A stretch of 9,212 nucleotides of DNA from JBIOWF01 sp044868295 (lineage in GTDB: Bacteria > Actinomycetota > Actinomycetes > Streptosporangiales > Streptosporangiaceae): positions 1-9,212 of the forward strand of contig JBIOWF010000330.1 in NCBI GenBank assembly GCA_044868295.1, in the 5' to 3' direction. A program made the translations under genes and the position numbers. Below, one piece after another: positions 1 through 6,883 of this stretch; the first letter of the stretch is position 1, and each line of letters begins with the position of its first letter. Under the pieces are notes generated by a model. That model was not told the origin of the DNA, searched no databases, and saw nothing but the letters and a program-made list of their open reading frames with translations.

Positions 1-1543
1 GGAAGAAGTGGCGGGTGCCGGTGAAGTAGAGGGTGATGCCCGCGGCCTCGGCGGCGGCGATGACCTCCTCGTCGCGCACCGATCCGCCGGGCTCGACGAT
101 CGCCCGCACACCCGCCTCGGCCAGCACCTGAAGGCCGTCGGCGAACGGGAAGAAGGCGTCCGACGCGCCCACGGAACCGGCGGCCCGCTCACCCGCCCGG
201 GACACCGCGAGACGCGCCGAGTCGACCCGGTTGACCTGGCCCATGCCGACGCCCACGGCGGCGCCGCCGGACGCGAGCAGGATCGCGTTGGACTTCACCG
301 CGCGGCAGGCCTTCCACGCGAACGCGAGGTCGGCCAGCACCTCGGGAGACGCGCCCGGGCCCGCCTTGAGCTCCCACGCGGCCGGGTCGTCGCCGGGCGC
401 GTCCACCCGGTCGACGGTCTGCACGAGGAGGCCGCCGTCGATCCGGCGGAACTCGGCGGAATTCGCCGGCCCCGCCGGGCACGCGAGCAGCCGGAGGTTC
501 TTCTTCTCCGTCAGCACGGCGAGGGCGTCCGCGGCGAACGACGGCGCGACGATCACTTCCGTGAAGATGGGCGCGATCTGCTCGGCCAGCTCACGGGTGA
601 CCTCGCGGTTGACCGCGATCACACCGCCGTAGGCCGACAGCGGGTCGCACTCGTGGGCCTTGCGGTGGGCCTCGGCCACGTCCGCGCCGACCGCCACGCC
701 GCAGGGGTTGGCGTGCTTGATGATGGCCACGGACGGCTCGGCGAAGTCCCACGCCGCCCGCCACGCGGCGTCGGCGTCCACGTAGTTGTTGTACGACATC
801 TCCTTGCCGTGCAACTGCTCGGCGTTCGCCAGGCCGCCCTGCCGCCCGGAGTAGAGCGCGGCGCGCTGGTGCGGGTTCTCGCCGTAGCGCAGCACCGCCT
901 GGCGCTCCCACGTGGCGCCCATGAACTCCGGCCAGGCCGTCTCCGCCTCGGGGGCGTAGACGTTGGCGAACCACGAGGCGACCGCGACGTCGTAGGAGGC
1001 GGTGTGCGCGTAGGCGGCGGCCGCGAGCCGCCGCCGCTCCGTCACCGTGAAACCGCCCGCGCCGACCGCGGCCAGCACGTCACGGTACGCGCCGGGATCG
1101 ACGACCACGGCCACCGTGTTGTGGTTCTTGGCCGCGGCGCGGATCATCGCCGGGCCTCCGATGTCGATCTGCTCCACGCACTCGGCGTCGGACGCGCCCG
1201 AGGCGACGGTCTCCACGAAGGGGTAGAGGTTGACCACGGCCAGCTGGAAGGGCTCGATCTCCAGCTCGTCGAGCTGCTTGACATGCGAGGGGTTGGCGCC
1301 GTCCGCGAGCAGGCCCGCGTGGACCCGGGGGTGCAGCGTCTTGACCCGGCCGTCCAGGCACTCGGGGAAACCGGTCAGCGACTCGACCTTCGTCACCGGC
1401 ACGCCGTACGAGCCGATCGCGGCGGCCGTGCCGCCCGTCGACACGATCTCCACGCCCGCGGCGTCGAGCCCCCGGGCCAGTTCCTCCAGCCCCGTCTTGT
1501 CGTATACCGCGATGAGCGCGCGCCGGATGGCGATGCGGGTCAC
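1..1543 (-). CDS. purH: Bifunctional AICAR formyltransferase / IMP cyclohydrolase (PurH), last codon(s) cut off by window edge
   Basis: PurH catalyses the last two steps of de novo purine synthesis in the cytosol: 10-formyl-THF-dependent formylation of AICAR, then ring closure of FAICAR to IMP. 514 residues are visible, ending in FTGTRHFF, where the family normally stops within a residue or two, so the gene is nearly complete. The N-terminal cyclohydrolase (MGS-like) domain, about residues 1-195, carries STGGTAAAI near 35, VKTLHPRVHAG near 67 (K68, T69) and IDIGGPAMIRAAAKN near 127. The transformylase domain carries YGENPHQ, the catalytic KHANPCG (K276, H277) and CRAVKSNAI. The GTG start is chosen because AGGAGG lies 8 nt upstream (plus 1552-1557) and the product then begins MTRIAIRRALIAVYDK, as expected. 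purN ends 70 nt upstream on the same strand, so the two are probably co-transcribed. I see no anomaly in the protein. Confidence 0.97.
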   Translation of the reverse strand, partial: MTRIAIRRALIAVYDKTGLEELARGLDAAGVEIVSTGGTAAAIGSYGVPVTKVESLTGFPECLDGRVKTLHPRVHAGLLADGANPSHVKQLDELEIEPFQLAVVNLYPFVETVASGASDAECVEQIDIGGPAMIRAAAKNHNTVAVVVDPGAYRDVLAAVGAGGFTVTERRRLAAAAYAHTASYDVAVASWFANVYAPEAETAWPEFMGATWERQAVLRYGENPHQRAALYSGRQGGLANAEQLHGKEMSYNNYVDADAAWRAAWDFAEPSVAIIKHANPCGVAVGADVAEAHRKAHECDPLSAYGGVIAVNREVTRELAEQIAPIFTEVIVAPSFAADALAVLTEKKNLRLLACPAGPANSAEFRRIDGGLLVQTVDRVDAPGDDPAAWELKAGPGASPEVLADLAFAWKACRAVKSNAILLASGGAAVGVGMGQVNRVDSARLAVSRAGERAAGSVGASDAFFPFADGLQVLAEAGVRAIVEPGGSVRDEEVIAAAEAAGITLYFTGTRHFF

Positions 1544-1566
1544 TTCGTGATCCTCCTGTTTTCCAA

Positions 1567-1598
1567 CCTGCTGGTCCGACCTGCTGGTCCGACCTGGT
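1567..1598. repeat. 13-bp tandem repeat in the purN-purH spacer
   Basis: The unit CCTGCTGGTCCGA occurs twice head to tail without mismatch (1567-1579, 1580-1592), followed by a partial third copy CCTGGT (1593-1598). It lies entirely between the purN stop and the purH ribosome binding site. It may be a replication-slippage product. No known regulatory motif was recognised. Confidence 0.9.
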
Positions 1599-1613
1599 CT
1601 CGATCGATTCAGC

Positions 1614-2243
1614 TCAGGCTTGCCCGAGGCCTACGGTGCGGCCGGTCACCGTCCAGCCGTCACGGACCATCCGGCCGACGACCTCGACGAGCAGCCTGCG
1701 TTCGACGATTTTGATGCGCTCGTGCAGGGAGCTCTCATCGTCATCGTCGCGTACGACCACCGCCTCCTGCGCGATGACCGGGCCGGTGTCGACGCCCGAA
1801 TCCACGAGATGCACAGTGCAGCCGGTGACCCTGACGCCGTACGCGAGAGCGTCCCGGACCGCGTGCGCGCCGGGAAAGGCGGGCAGCAGCGCCGGATGGG
1901 TGTTGACGACGTGAAAGGCGTCCAGCACGCGAGGCCCAAGGATCTTCATGAACCCGGCCGAGATCACGAGGTCGGGCTTGTGCTCGGCGATCGCACCCGC
2001 GAAGGCCTCATCCCATTCCTCGCGCGTGGAATGATCGCTAAGCTTTTCCACAAATGTCGGGACACCGGCGCGCTCCGCGCGGGCGAGTCCCTCGATGCCG
2101 TCTCGATCGGCGCCCACGGCCACGACCCGGGCACCGAACTCCTCGTCGGCCACGGCGTCCAGCAGGGCTTGTAGGTTGGTCCCCGAACCCGAGACGAGGA
2201 CCACGAGCCTTGCGGCCTGGGAGGGACGGGGTCCGGATGGCAC
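1614..2243 (-). CDS. purN: Phosphoribosylglycinamide formyltransferase (PurN)
   Basis: PurN transfers the formyl group from 10-formyl-THF to GAR, the third step of de novo purine synthesis, in the cytosol. The 209 residues match the usual length of about 190-215. The phosphate-binding loop VSGSGTNLQ lies at about residues 17-25. The catalytic triad of the family is present: N114 and H116 in NTHPALLPAFPG, and D152 in VDSGVDTGPVI. The reading frame is open far upstream (to about 2777). GTG at 2243 is chosen because GAAGGAG lies about 8 nt before it and because the conserved fold begins ten residues later (ARLVVLVSGSG). The gene diverges from the small membrane-protein gene starting at 2389, so its promoter should lie in 2244-2388. 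purH follows 70 nt downstream and is probably in the same transcript, putting both 10-formyl-THF-using purine enzymes together. Confidence 0.96.
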   Translation of the reverse strand: MPSGPRPSQAARLVVLVSGSGTNLQALLDAVADEEFGARVVAVGADRDGIEGLARAERAGVPTFVEKLSDHSTREEWDEAFAGAIAEHKPDLVISAGFMKILGPRVLDAFHVVNTHPALLPAFPGAHAVRDALAYGVRVTGCTVHLVDSGVDTGPVIAQEAVVVRDDDDESSLHERIKIVERRLLVEVVGRMVRDGWTVTGRTVGLGQA

Positions 2244-2388
2244 CGGATCGACTCCTTCACAATGGGTGAGCTGACGAGGAGGGCTCGCACACGGGCCCTC
2301 GCCGGTAGAAAGGTTATCTGGCGTCGGCCACCGGATTCGCGGGTGGCCCGGCGAAAGCCCAAGAGGGCGCGAACAAGGTGGGGAGATC
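2244..2388. promoter_or_regulatory. Divergent intergenic region between purN and the DUF4190-like gene
   Basis: This 145-bp spacer must hold the 5' signals of both divergent genes. Two inverted repeats are visible: GGCCACC/GGTGGCC (2326-2332 and 2342-2348, 9-nt loop), and GAGGGC/GCCCTC (2279-2284 and 2295-2300), which would be a hairpin in the purN leader. The stretch 2306-2320 (TAGAAAGGTTATC) is the only AT-rich patch and could contain a -10 element for either strand, but no convincing -35 partner was found. No purine or ZTP riboswitch core was recognised. Confidence 0.4.
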
Positions 2389-2793
2389 GTGACAGGACCG
2401 CTCCAGACGTCGGCCGGCGAATCGGGAGGCCGCCGGGCGTTCACCGTCGCCTGCCTGGCGCTGATCTTCACGCTCATGCTTCCCGCCGCCGGGCTCGCGC
2501 TCTCGGTGTTCGGGATCATCGTGTCGATCCGCGATGTCCGCGCGCTACATCGCGCCAAGATCGCAGCCGGCCTGGCCGTCGCGGGCCTCGTGGTCTCCGC
2601 CATCGCGTTCATGCTCGCCTCCATGACCACGGCCGTCCAGCTGTACTTCGCCGCCGAGTTCAACGCGTACGCGGAGTGCCGGAAGGGCGCGGGCACCGTC
2701 ACCGCCGAGCACGACTGCGCCGACCAGCTGAAGCGAGCGATCGAGAATCGCCTCGGCATCCCCTGGCCCGCCGACATGCCGTTCCCGAGCTAG
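2389..2793 (+). CDS. Small two-helix membrane protein, DUF4190-like
   Basis: This 134-residue protein is of unknown function. A short polar N-terminus (about residues 1-16) is followed by one long hydrophobic segment (about 17-47), a basic loop with SIRDVRALHRAK (46-57), and a second hydrophobic segment (about 58-88). This helix-loop-helix pattern is typical of the DUF4190 family. The polar tail (89-134) is probably extracytoplasmic and contains two cysteines, C97 and C110, that could form a disulfide. The GTG start is supported by AAGGTGG 7 nt upstream and by the fit of the hydrophobic pattern. The gene is divergent from purN and convergent with the DUF6350 gene, whose stop lies only 28 nt beyond. 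Membrane topology is read from the sequence, while the family assignment is inference from pattern, not from a search. Confidence 0.82.
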   Translation: MTGPLQTSAGESGGRRAFTVACLALIFTLMLPAAGLALSVFGIIVSIRDVRALHRAKIAAGLAVAGLVVSAIAFMLASMTTAVQLYFAAEFNAYAECRKGAGTVTAEHDCADQLKRAIENRLGIPWPADMPFPS

Positions 2794-2821
2794 GTCGCTT
2801 CTGTCAGGAGGACCGGTTCCG

Positions 2822-4558
2822 TCAGTCGCGGTCCCAGGCGTAGGGGTCCAGGTAGATGACATGGCCGCCGCGATCGTCGGACTCGTCCACGATGTCCTTG
2901 CGCGGCGGCCGGGGCGGCTCGGGGCGCTTGCTCCGCTCGGAGCTCTTGGCCCGCTCGGAGCTCTTGGCCCGCTCGGAGCTCTTGGTCCGCTCGGGGCTCT
3001 TGGTCCGCACCGCGGCGAACGTCTCCGCCGCGGCCGCCGCGTGCTCGTCGGTCCAATCATCGCTGATCACCGGGATCGGCTGCGTGTCGGACTCTGTGGC
3101 GTCCAGCCAGTGACCGGGAAGCGGCTTCGCGTGCTTGTCGGCCTGGCGGACCCGGCCCGCGGCCTTGGCGATCGGGCTCGCCGCCTTGGCGATCGCCGCC
3201 CCCGCCTTGCGCACCGGCTCGGGAGCGACCGGCCTGCGGGAGATCAGCCACCAGTTGGCCACCCCCGCGGAAATGCCTGCCGCCACGCCGACCTCGAGCA
3301 TCACCGAGAGCGCCACTTCCCACGGTGACGGGCCGACGGCCGACAGCCGCGCCCCGCCGAGCGGTCCGCCGGAAAGCGCGGCGAGGAGCCCCGCCATCGC
3401 GCCCGAGGACAGACCGCAGACGAATCCCCACAGCGGGGCGGCCTCGATCGTCGGCGAGGGCGCGATGCGGACCACGACGACACCGGCGACCGCGCCGGCG
3501 AGGAAGGGCACGGCGATCACGGCCATGACCCAGGGGGGCGAGGTGCCCGGCTCCGGGAGCGCGCCGAGCAGCGGCAGCGTGGGCACCGCACTCAGCTTCA
3601 CGCCGGTGGGCGCGACCAGCGTCCCGGTGCCGATGGCGAATCCGGGGCCCGCGATGTAGGACATCCCCCAGATGACCGCGTTGATCAGATAGAGGCTCTC
3701 GATCAGCAGCAGGAGGAGCCCGCCGACGAGCCCGGGGCTCAGCACGTCGGACAACTGCTGGACCTCGCGGAAATTGACCGCGATGGCGCCGAGGACGAGC
3801 AGCAGCCCGGCGGAGAGCAGGATCGACAGCGCCACGGCCGTGCCGACGACGACCGACCTGGGACGCTCGGGCAGCAGCCGCAGCATCGACCGCCACGGCC
3901 CGATGGTCCGTGCGGTCGCGACCGAACCGGCGAGGAAGGCCAGCACGAGATGGCTGAGGAGCGCCTCGCCGAGGAACGGCTTGGTGATCTCGTTCCGCGC
4001 CACGAGGGCGATCACACCCGCCAGCAGCGCGTACGGCGCGGCCAGCGAGATCCCGGCCTGGGCGACGAGAACGAGCTGGGCTCGGCGGCGGGCGTTCGCG
4101 AGCTCTCGGGGCGTTCCCTTGGGCAGCCGGGCCGGCATGCGCAGCCGCAGGTCGGCGTCGCGGGCCATCCACAGGCCCGCCCGGTAGAGCAGGGCGCCCG
4201 GAAGGATCATCAGTCCGAGGGGCAGCAGCCCGACCCTGCCACCGGGAATCGCGAACCCGGCGTGGTGGGCGGCCAGCCAGAGCTGGCAGGCCGTACGGAA
4301 CACGCCGGGCAGGCCTTGGCCGACGGCGTTGCGCGGCGCGGCGATCCACCCGACCAGGGTGAGGGTGGTCAGCACCGCGAGGCCGACGCCGAGAGTCCAG
4401 GCCGCGGCGAGCATGCCGGAAACCGGGAGCGGGTGGCGGGTCTCGTCGTCATCGCCGATGGGGAGCCGGCTGAGGACTGCGCGAGGCGCGGTCCGTAGCT
4501 GGTCGAGAAGGGCCGTCACGCTACCCCATGTTCCCAGCCGGTACGGCTTTCGCCGCAT
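2822..4558 (-). CDS. DUF6350 polytopic membrane protein with hexapeptide-repeat tail
   Basis: This is a 578-residue integral membrane protein of the actinobacterial DUF6350 family, sometimes annotated as a cell division protein. Its role is not established. About nine hydrophobic segments are visible, beginning with MLAAAWTLGVGLAVL at about residue 49 and ending with VGVAAGISAGVANWWLI at about residue 430. The family-typical stretch GTGTLVAPTGVKLSAVPTLP, continuing into LLGALPEPG, lies between helices. A cytoplasmic-looking, Pro/Arg/Lys/Ser-rich tail of about 130 residues follows, with five tandem hexapeptides at about 519-548. The frame is open back to 4654, but a start there would lie inside the sucCD terminator (4603-4644). 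I therefore take ATG 4558. GTG 4519, giving MTALLDQLRT, is a serious alternative of 565 residues and fits family N-termini well. Neither has a strong ribosome binding site. The position downstream of sucCD and upstream of purN/purH is common in actinomycetes. Confidence 0.88.
   Translation of the reverse strand: MRRKPYRLGTWGSVTALLDQLRTAPRAVLSRLPIGDDDETRHPLPVSGMLAAAWTLGVGLAVLTTLTLVGWIAAPRNAVGQGLPGVFRTACQLWLAAHHAGFAIPGGRVGLLPLGLMILPGALLYRAGLWMARDADLRLRMPARLPKGTPRELANARRRAQLVLVAQAGISLAAPYALLAGVIALVARNEITKPFLGEALLSHLVLAFLAGSVATARTIGPWRSMLRLLPERPRSVVVGTAVALSILLSAGLLLVLGAIAVNFREVQQLSDVLSPGLVGGLLLLLIESLYLINAVIWGMSYIAGPGFAIGTGTLVAPTGVKLSAVPTLPLLGALPEPGTSPPWVMAVIAVPFLAGAVAGVVVVRIAPSPTIEAAPLWGFVCGLSSGAMAGLLAALSGGPLGGARLSAVGPSPWEVALSVMLEVGVAAGISAGVANWWLISRRPVAPEPVRKAGAAIAKAASPIAKAAGRVRQADKHAKPLPGHWLDATESDTQPIPVISDDWTDEHAAAAAETFAAVRTKSPERTKSSERAKSSERAKSSERSKRPEPPRPPRKDIVDESDDRGGHVIYLDPYAWDRD
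2915..3004 (-). repeat. Five tandem 18-bp units encoding a charged hexapeptide repeat
   Basis: Within the 3' part of the DUF6350 gene, four near-identical 18-bp units (2933-2950, 2951-2968, 2969-2986, 2987-3004; the first two identical) and one degenerate unit (2915-2932) are in frame. In translation order they give TKSPER, TKSSER, AKSSER, AKSSER, SKRPEP. Unit size is a multiple of three, so copy-number change would keep the frame. The tail is basic, with serines, and likely disordered and cytoplasmic. Confidence 0.95.
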
Positions 4559-4602
4559 CGCCACGCCAGTGAGCCGCTTTGTCCGTCGAGATCGTTTGGC
4601 GG

Positions 4603-4644
4603 AAAAACGACGAGTGCCCGGCGGAACGAATTCCAGCCGGGCAC
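4603..4644 (-). terminator. Rho-independent terminator of the sucCD operon
   Basis: Reading the minus strand just after the sucD stop, GTGCCCGGC (4644-4636) pairs with GCCGGGCAC (4622-4614). An inner GGAA/TTCC stem closes a TTCG tetraloop (4630-4627), with one bulged base at 4635. After six bases comes a run of five T (4607-4603). The 9-bp GC-rich outer stem plus T-run is a textbook intrinsic terminator. It starts 14 nt past the sucD stop codon. Confidence 0.88.
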
Positions 4645-4658
4645 CCGTGAACACAAGA

Positions 4659-5534
4659 TCAACGGGACTGCATGACCTCGCGCATGAGGCGAGCGGTCTC
4701 GCTGGGGGTCTTGCCGACGCGGACGCCGACCTTCTCCAGGGCTTCCTTCTTGGCCTGGGCCGTACCGGCCGAGCCGGACACGATCGCGCCCGCGTGACCC
4801 ATGGTCTTGCCCTCGGGGGCGGTGAAGCCCGCGACGTAGGCGACGACCGGCTTGGTCACGTGCTGCTCGATGTAGGCCGCGGCCCGCTCCTCGGCGTCGC
4901 CGCCGATCTCGCCGATCATCACGATCGCGTCGGTGCCCGGGTCGTCCTGGAAGGCCTGCAGGGCGTCGATGTGCGTCGTGCCGATGACGGGGTCACCGCC
5001 GATGCCGACGGCGGTGGAGAAGCCGAAGTCCCGCAGCTCGTACATGAGCTGGTAGGTCAGCGTGCCCGACTTCGACACGAGGCCGATCCGGCCGGGCGTG
5101 GTGATGTCGGCGGGGATGATGCCGGCGTTGGAGGCGCCGGGCGAGGCGATGCCGGGGCAGTTGGGCCCGATGATGCGGGTCTTGTTGCCCTTGGCCACGG
5201 CGTAGGCCCAGAACTCGGTGGTGTCGTGGACCGGCACGCCCTCGGTGATCACGACGGCCAGCGGGATCTCCGCGTCGATGGCCTCCTTGACGGCGGCCTT
5301 GGTGAACGCCGGCGGCACGAAGATGACGCTGACGTCGGCGCCCGTCTGGGCCATCGCCTCGGCGACGGTCGCGAAGACGGGGAGGCCCTCGTGGACGGTG
5401 CCCGCCTTGCGCGGGTTCACGCCACCGACGACCTTGGCCCCGGAGGCCAGCATCCGGAGGGTGTGCTTGGTGCCCTCGGATCCCGTGATGCCCTGAACGA
5501 TGATCTTGCTGTTTTCCGTCAGCCAGATAGCCAT
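4659..5534 (-). CDS. sucD: Succinyl-CoA synthetase alpha subunit (SucD)
   Basis: SucD is the alpha subunit of succinate-CoA ligase, the TCA-cycle enzyme interconverting succinyl-CoA and succinate with substrate-level phosphorylation. At 291 residues it has the usual length. The N-terminal CoA-binding Rossmann domain shows VQGITGSEGTKHT (13-25) and VNPRKAG (39-45). The ligase domain shows IIGPNCPGI (121-129), SKSGTLTYQ (154-162), and the active-site histidine that becomes phosphorylated, H247 in GKTMGHAGAIVSG. The start ATG shares its A with the TAA stop of sucC (TAATG), a one-base overlap implying translational coupling and equimolar subunits. GGTAGGTG just upstream may serve as ribosome binding site. 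The operon closes with the terminator 14 nt downstream. Confidence 0.98.
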   Translation of the reverse strand: MAIWLTENSKIIVQGITGSEGTKHTLRMLASGAKVVGGVNPRKAGTVHEGLPVFATVAEAMAQTGADVSVIFVPPAFTKAAVKEAIDAEIPLAVVITEGVPVHDTTEFWAYAVAKGNKTRIIGPNCPGIASPGASNAGIIPADITTPGRIGLVSKSGTLTYQLMYELRDFGFSTAVGIGGDPVIGTTHIDALQAFQDDPGTDAIVMIGEIGGDAEERAAAYIEQHVTKPVVAYVAGFTAPEGKTMGHAGAIVSGSAGTAQAKKEALEKVGVRVGKTPSETARLMREVMQSR

Positions 5535-6715
5535 TACGCACCTACCGCAGCGAGCTCGGCGGCGCGCTTGGCCGCGTCGTCCATCGTGTCCACCAGCTCG
5601 ACGCGCGGCAACGCGGCGTCGGCGAGAATCTGCCGCCCGAGGGTGGCGTTGTTGCCGTCCAGTCGGACCACCAGCGGGTGGGTCACGGCCTCGCCCCTGC
5701 CCTCCAGCAGCTTGAACGCCGAGACGATGCCGTTGGCGACCGCGTCACAGGCGGTGATGCCGCCGAAGACGTTCACGAAGACCGACTTCACGGACGGGTC
5801 GGACAGGATGATCTCCAGGCCGTTCGCCATGACCTCGGCCGAGGCGCCGCCGCCGATGTCGAGGAAGTTGGCCGGCTTCGGCTGGCCGGGGAATGCCTCG
5901 CCCGCGTAGGCGACGACGTCCAGCGTGGACATGACCAGGCCGGCGCCGTTTCCGATGATGCCGACCGTGCCGTCCAGCTTCACGTAGTTGAGGTGCTTCT
6001 CCTTGGCCTTGGCCTCAAGGGGGTCCTCGGCCGCCTTGTCGACGTACGCCACGTGCTCCGCCTGGCGGAAGTTCGCGTTCTCGTCGAGGGTGACCTTGCC
6101 GTCGAGGGCCTTCACCTGGCCGTCCGCCGACAGGATCATCGGGTTGACCTCGACCAGCGAGGCGTCCTCGTCGACGAAGACCGCCCAGAGCTTCTCGATG
6201 AGCTCGGCGGCACCGTCGAGCGACCGCTCGGGCAGGCCACCCGCCTGGGCGATCTCCCGTGCCCTGGCGCGGTCGACGCCGTCGATCGGGTTCACCGGCA
6301 CCTTGGCGACCTTCTCGGGCGCGGTGTGGGCGACCTCTTCGATGTCCATGCCACCCGCGGCGGAGCAGATGGCGAGGAAGGTCCGGTTGGCACGGTCAAG
6401 CAGGAAGGAGAAGTAGTACTCCTCCGCGATCTGGCTGGCCTCCTCGATGAGGACCTTGTGGACCGTGTGGCCCTTGATGTCCATCCCGAGGATCTGCGTG
6501 GCCTTCTGGTAGGCGTCGGCGGCGTCGTCGGCGACCTTGACGCCGCCGGCCTTTCCGCGGCCACCGGTCTTCACCTGGGCCTTCACGACGACTCGGCCGG
6601 TCAGCTGCTCGGCAGCCGCTCGCGCCTCGTCCGTCGTGTGCGCGACAATGCCGCGCGGCACCGGGATGCCGTACTCCGCGAAGAGCTCCTTCGCCTGATG
6701 TTCGAACAGGTCCAC
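5534..6715 (-). CDS. sucC: Succinyl-CoA synthetase beta subunit (SucC)
   Basis: SucC is the nucleotide-binding, ATP-grasp subunit of succinate-CoA ligase and pairs with SucD encoded immediately downstream. At 393 residues it is close to the typical 385-390. MDLFEHQAKELFAEYGIPVP is the standard N-terminus. The ATP-grasp domain has VVKAQVKTGGRGKAGGVKV (43-61), and the metal ligands of the family are present as N191 in VEVNPMILSADG and D205 in ALDGKV. The C-terminal ligase domain shows IIGNGAGLVMSTLD (253-266), NFLDIGGGA and FVNVFGGITACD. The GTG start at 6715 is supported by GAAGGA about 9 nt upstream. The spacer to the icmB-like gene upstream is 168 nt, so sucCD most likely has its own promoter. 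Confidence 0.98.
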   Translation of the reverse strand: MDLFEHQAKELFAEYGIPVPRGIVAHTTDEARAAAEQLTGRVVVKAQVKTGGRGKAGGVKVADDAADAYQKATQILGMDIKGHTVHKVLIEEASQIAEEYYFSFLLDRANRTFLAICSAAGGMDIEEVAHTAPEKVAKVPVNPIDGVDRARAREIAQAGGLPERSLDGAAELIEKLWAVFVDEDASLVEVNPMILSADGQVKALDGKVTLDENANFRQAEHVAYVDKAAEDPLEAKAKEKHLNYVKLDGTVGIIGNGAGLVMSTLDVVAYAGEAFPGQPKPANFLDIGGGASAEVMANGLEIILSDPSVKSVFVNVFGGITACDAVANGIVSAFKLLEGRGEAVTHPLVVRLDGNNATLGRQILADAALPRVELVDTMDDAAKRAAELAAVGA

Positions 6716-6753
6716 GAGGGTCCGTCCTTCGGCTGATCTGCTAGATGTCGAGG

Positions 6754-6778
6754 GCCAGGCTCAGTCGATCTGCCTGGC
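6754..6778 (-). promoter_or_regulatory. Hairpin in the sucC leader, with a weak promoter candidate upstream
   Basis: GCCAGGC (6754-6760) and GCCTGGC (6772-6778) form a 7-bp stem with an 11-nt loop, starting 39 nt upstream of the sucC start codon. It has no T-run, so a terminator is unlikely. It could be an mRNA leader structure or an operator. Farther upstream on the minus strand, TAGGCT (6798-6793) resembles a -10 box and TGACTG (6823-6818) a -35 box, but the 19-bp spacing is long, so the promoter call is weak. Confidence 0.3.
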
Positions 6779-6839
6779 ATTTCCGCGCATGAAGCCTAGC
6801 CTTACCCCCGACATGGGCAGTCATCGGGTCCGGGGAAAG

Positions 6840-6869
6840 CCTTGCCATGGCGGTTGCAATACGGCAAGG
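6840..6869 (-). terminator. Possible terminator downstream of the icmB-like gene
   Basis: On the minus strand, CCTTGCC (6869-6863) pairs with GGCAAGG (6846-6840) across a 16-nt loop and is followed by CTTTCCCC. It starts 14 nt after the TAG stop of the icmB-like gene. The stem is short and the T-run poor, so termination is plausible but not secure. Confidence 0.35.
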
Positions 6870-6883
6870 TTTCGCAAAATACC

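Noticed and set aside
1544..1613. ZTP (pfl) or other purine riboswitch in front of purH, also sought upstream of purN
   Set aside because: I could not find the conserved core elements; only a 13-bp tandem repeat and simple hairpins are present.
8..1714. A 568-codon open frame on the plus strand
   Set aside because: It lies antisense to purH, whose motifs are complete. Its Arg/Gly/Asp/Val-rich composition is that of a mirror frame of a high-GC gene.
2244..2777. N-terminal extension of purN to about 2777
   Set aside because: The added sequence runs antisense through the DUF4190-like gene, and a GTG with a good ribosome binding site at 2243 gives a normal-length PurN.
2801..2834. Hairpin GGACCG/CGGTCC between the convergent DUF4190-like and DUF6350 genes
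   Set aside because: The stem is only 6 bp with a 13-nt loop, overlaps the DUF6350 stop, and has no T-run, so it is too weak to call a terminator.
3057..4349. A 430-codon minus-strand frame inside the DUF6350 gene
   Set aside because: It is an Arg/Pro/Ala-rich shifted frame of the membrane-protein gene, without its own domain or start signal.
4329..5909. A 526-codon plus-strand frame across DUF6350, sucD and sucC
   Set aside because: It is antisense to three genes with clear motifs and crosses the suc terminator. It is a GC-rich shadow.
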